A DNA stretch of 5,822 nt, from positions 1 to 5,822 of the forward strand of contig JANXQZ010000076.1 of the NCBI GenBank assembly GCA_025353235.1, given 5' to 3'. Below, piece after piece: positions 4,666 to 5,822 of the stretch (positions are counted from its first letter, which is position 1; every line of letters begins with the position of its first letter). A model generated the notes under the pieces. That model was not told where the DNA came from and searched no databases. It saw nothing but the letters and a program-made list of their open reading frames with translations. This DNA is from Bryobacterales bacterium. Lineage in GTDB: Bacteria > Acidobacteriota > Terriglobia > Bryobacterales > Bryobacteraceae. A program made the translations under genes and the position numbers.

Positions 4666-5811
4666 CTAGAGCTTCTCTTCTTTCGCGATAATCTCTTTCA
4701 TAATCTCAGACGTTCCCGCGCCAATCGTATTCAAGCGCATGTCGCGCCACGTGCGGCCCACGGCATATTCCGTCGTATAACCAAAGCCGCCAAATATCTG
4801 CATGCAATCGTAAGATACTTTCTGCGAAAGTTCTGAGGTCAACAGCTTGGCCATCGTGATCTCCCTCACCGAACGTTGGCCGCGATTCGTCAAATCCAAC
4901 GCGCGATACGTTAGCCACCGCGCGGATTCGATACTAGTCAAATGCTCCGCAAAGCGGTGACGCCAAACTTGATTATGGCCGATCGGATGGCCGAACGCCT
5001 GACGTTGTTTCCCGTACTCGATCGCATCCCGCACCAGCTTGTCCATGCCCGCAAGCGTCAGGAGCGCTGACGCCAGCCGCTCCCCCTGAAAGTTCTCCAT
5101 GATGTAGTAGAAGCCTTTGTTCATCTGGCCTAGAACATTACGCGCAGGTACCCGACACTCGTCGAAAAACAGCTCGGCGGTATCGGATGCCATATTGCCC
5201 ACCTTGCTGAGCTTTTTGCCCACCGAGAATCCCTTGGTTGCAGTAGGAAAGAGAACCAGCGACACGCCCTTGTAGCCTTCGGGACCCGTGCGCACCGCCA
5301 GGATAATGAAGTCGGCGCGCGTGCCATTGGTGATCCAGAGCTTCTGGCCGGAGATCACCAGATGGTCGCCATCCACGCGGGCGCGAGTTTTCAAAGCCGC
5401 CACATCGGACCCGCCCCCAGGTTCGCTGATCCCGAGCGCTGCGATAGTATCGCCCAGGATCGCGGGCCGCAAGAATTCTTCCTTCTGCTCGCGAGTCCCG
5501 AGTTCGGCCAGCACCGGAAGCGTAATCTCCGATTGAACAAACAAACCCATGTTTACGCTGCCGCTGTCCGAATACGCCATCGATTCCAGGTAAGCCGCGC
5601 TGGCCCACCAATCCAGACCGCTGCCGCCCCACTCGGGATCGATGCGGATGCCGAACAGCCCGAGGTTTGCGGCCTTCCTGAAAAGTTCGCGCGGGAAAAT
5701 GCCTGCGTGGTCCCACTCCTCCGCGTAGGGCGCGATCTCCTCCCTGCAGAACCGCTTCACTGTTTGGCGGATGAGATCGTGCTCTTCCGTGAAGTATGGA
5801 AATTCGCTCAT
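4666..5811 (-). CDS. Acyl-CoA dehydrogenase, isovaleryl/branched-chain-type active site
   Basis: The 381-residue flavoprotein has a complete family layout: N-terminal helical domain (about 1-120), middle beta domain with [13 protein letters not shown] (127-139), and C-terminal helical domain with RQAFG (270-274), [20 protein letters not shown] (338-357) and GAGTSEIM (364-371). Both classic acyl-CoA dehydrogenase signatures are intact. It should oxidise an acyl-CoA at C2-C3 using FAD and pass electrons to ETF in the cytoplasm. The glutamate that is catalytic in medium- and short-chain enzymes (YEGTSE) is Ala365 here, whereas FQGERL (241-246) supplies Glu244 at the place used by isovaleryl-CoA dehydrogenase. 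That points to branched or long acyl substrates such as isovaleryl- or citronellyl-CoA. The ATG at 5811 is preceded by GAGA at 6 nt. It is first of the visible operon, with a structured 203-bp gap before the next gene. Confidence 0.92.
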   Translation of the reverse strand: MSEFPYFTEEHDLIRQTVKRFCREEIAPYAEEWDHAGIFPRELFRKAANLGLFGIRIDPEWGGSGLDWWASAAYLESMAYSDSGSVNMGLFVQSEITLPVLAELGTREQKEEFLRPAILGDTIAALGISEPGGGSDVAALKTRARVDGDHLVISGQKLWITNGTRADFIILAVRTGPEGYKGVSLVLFPTATKGFSVGKKLSKVGNMASDTAELFFDECRVPARNVLGQMNKGFYYIMENFQGERLASALLTLAGMDKLVRDAIEYGKQRQAFGHPIGHNQVWRHRFAEHLTSIESARWLTYRALDLTNRGQRSVREITMAKLLTSELSQKVSYDCMQIFGGFGYTTEYAVGRTWRDMRLNTIGAGTSEIMKEIIAKEEKL

Positions 5812-5817
5812 GATAAG

Positions 5818-5822
5818 TTCTC
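5818..5822 (-). promoter_or_regulatory. Probable ribosome binding site of the acyl-CoA dehydrogenase
   Basis: GAGAA on the minus strand ends 6 nt before the ATG at 5811. The window stops here, so a stronger GGAGA core just outside cannot be excluded. The ATGA at the start could also overlap the stop of an upstream gene, but only 11 nt of upstream sequence is visible. Confidence 0.4.

Larger units (their letters stand above)
2053..5811 (-). other. Putative catabolic operon (Liu/Atu-like)
   Basis: Four genes run in the same direction in the order acyl-CoA dehydrogenase, AtuA-family protein, AtuA C-terminal-domain protein, enoyl-CoA hydratase. The last three are separated by +3 nt and -14 nt and are almost certainly co-transcribed. 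The dehydrogenase is 203 nt upstream of them across a strongly structured spacer, so its membership is less certain. Such gene sets occur in leucine/isovalerate and acyclic terpene degradation clusters. The biotin-dependent carboxylase and the lyase of those pathways are not visible. No intrinsic terminator is seen just past the hydratase. Confidence 0.6.

Noticed and set aside
5138..5716. A 192-codon open frame on the minus strand within the acyl-CoA dehydrogenase gene
   Set aside because: It is an alternative frame of a gene whose conserved motifs are all in the chosen frame; the composition (Arg/Gly/Ala-rich) is typical of a GC-rich shadow.

Overview
The window looks like chromosomal DNA from a soil-type Acidobacteriota, most likely the Solibacter/Bryobacter side. 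This is inferred from three things: an Oar-like TonB-dependent receptor ending in -LRYAF, a small heptad-repeat protein of a kind I associate with that group, and a highly palindromic intergenic repeat. No rRNA or other phylogenetic marker is present, so the assignment is tentative. I saw no tRNA, CRISPR array, transposase or phage gene.

Layout, left to right. (1) Positions 2-1657, plus strand: the C-terminal part of a large outer-membrane TonB-dependent receptor, cut by the window edge. It is closed by a textbook intrinsic terminator at 1680-1717. (2) Positions 1734-2066, plus strand: a 110-residue protein of unknown function, built around six successive heptads encoded by 21-bp units. (3) Positions 2053-5811, minus strand (read right to left): four genes in one direction. 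They encode an acyl-CoA dehydrogenase with the isovaleryl-CoA-dehydrogenase-type active-site layout, an AtuA-family (DUF1446) protein, a separate small AtuA C-terminal-domain protein, and an enoyl-CoA hydratase/isomerase-family protein. The last three are tightly packed (3-nt gap, then 14-nt overlap). A 203-bp spacer separates the dehydrogenase from them, and it holds a 94-bp nest of hairpins at 4551-4644. The last minus-strand gene and the small plus-strand gene converge and overlap tail to tail by 14 bp.

How the genes may work together: dehydrogenase, AtuA family and hydratase together resemble the leucine/isovalerate (Liu) and acyclic terpene (Atu) catabolic routes. In those routes a branched acyl-CoA is oxidised to a 3-methyl-enoyl-CoA, carboxylated by a biotin enzyme, hydrated and cleaved. 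The carboxylase subunits and the lyase are not in the window and would have to lie to the right of 5822 or elsewhere. The real substrate cannot be read from the sequence.

No wholly new system is evident. The most noteworthy items are the 94-bp nested palindrome, whose two arms differ only by changes that keep their local hairpins paired; the split AtuA architecture; and the heptad-repeat gene with its possible leaderless start.
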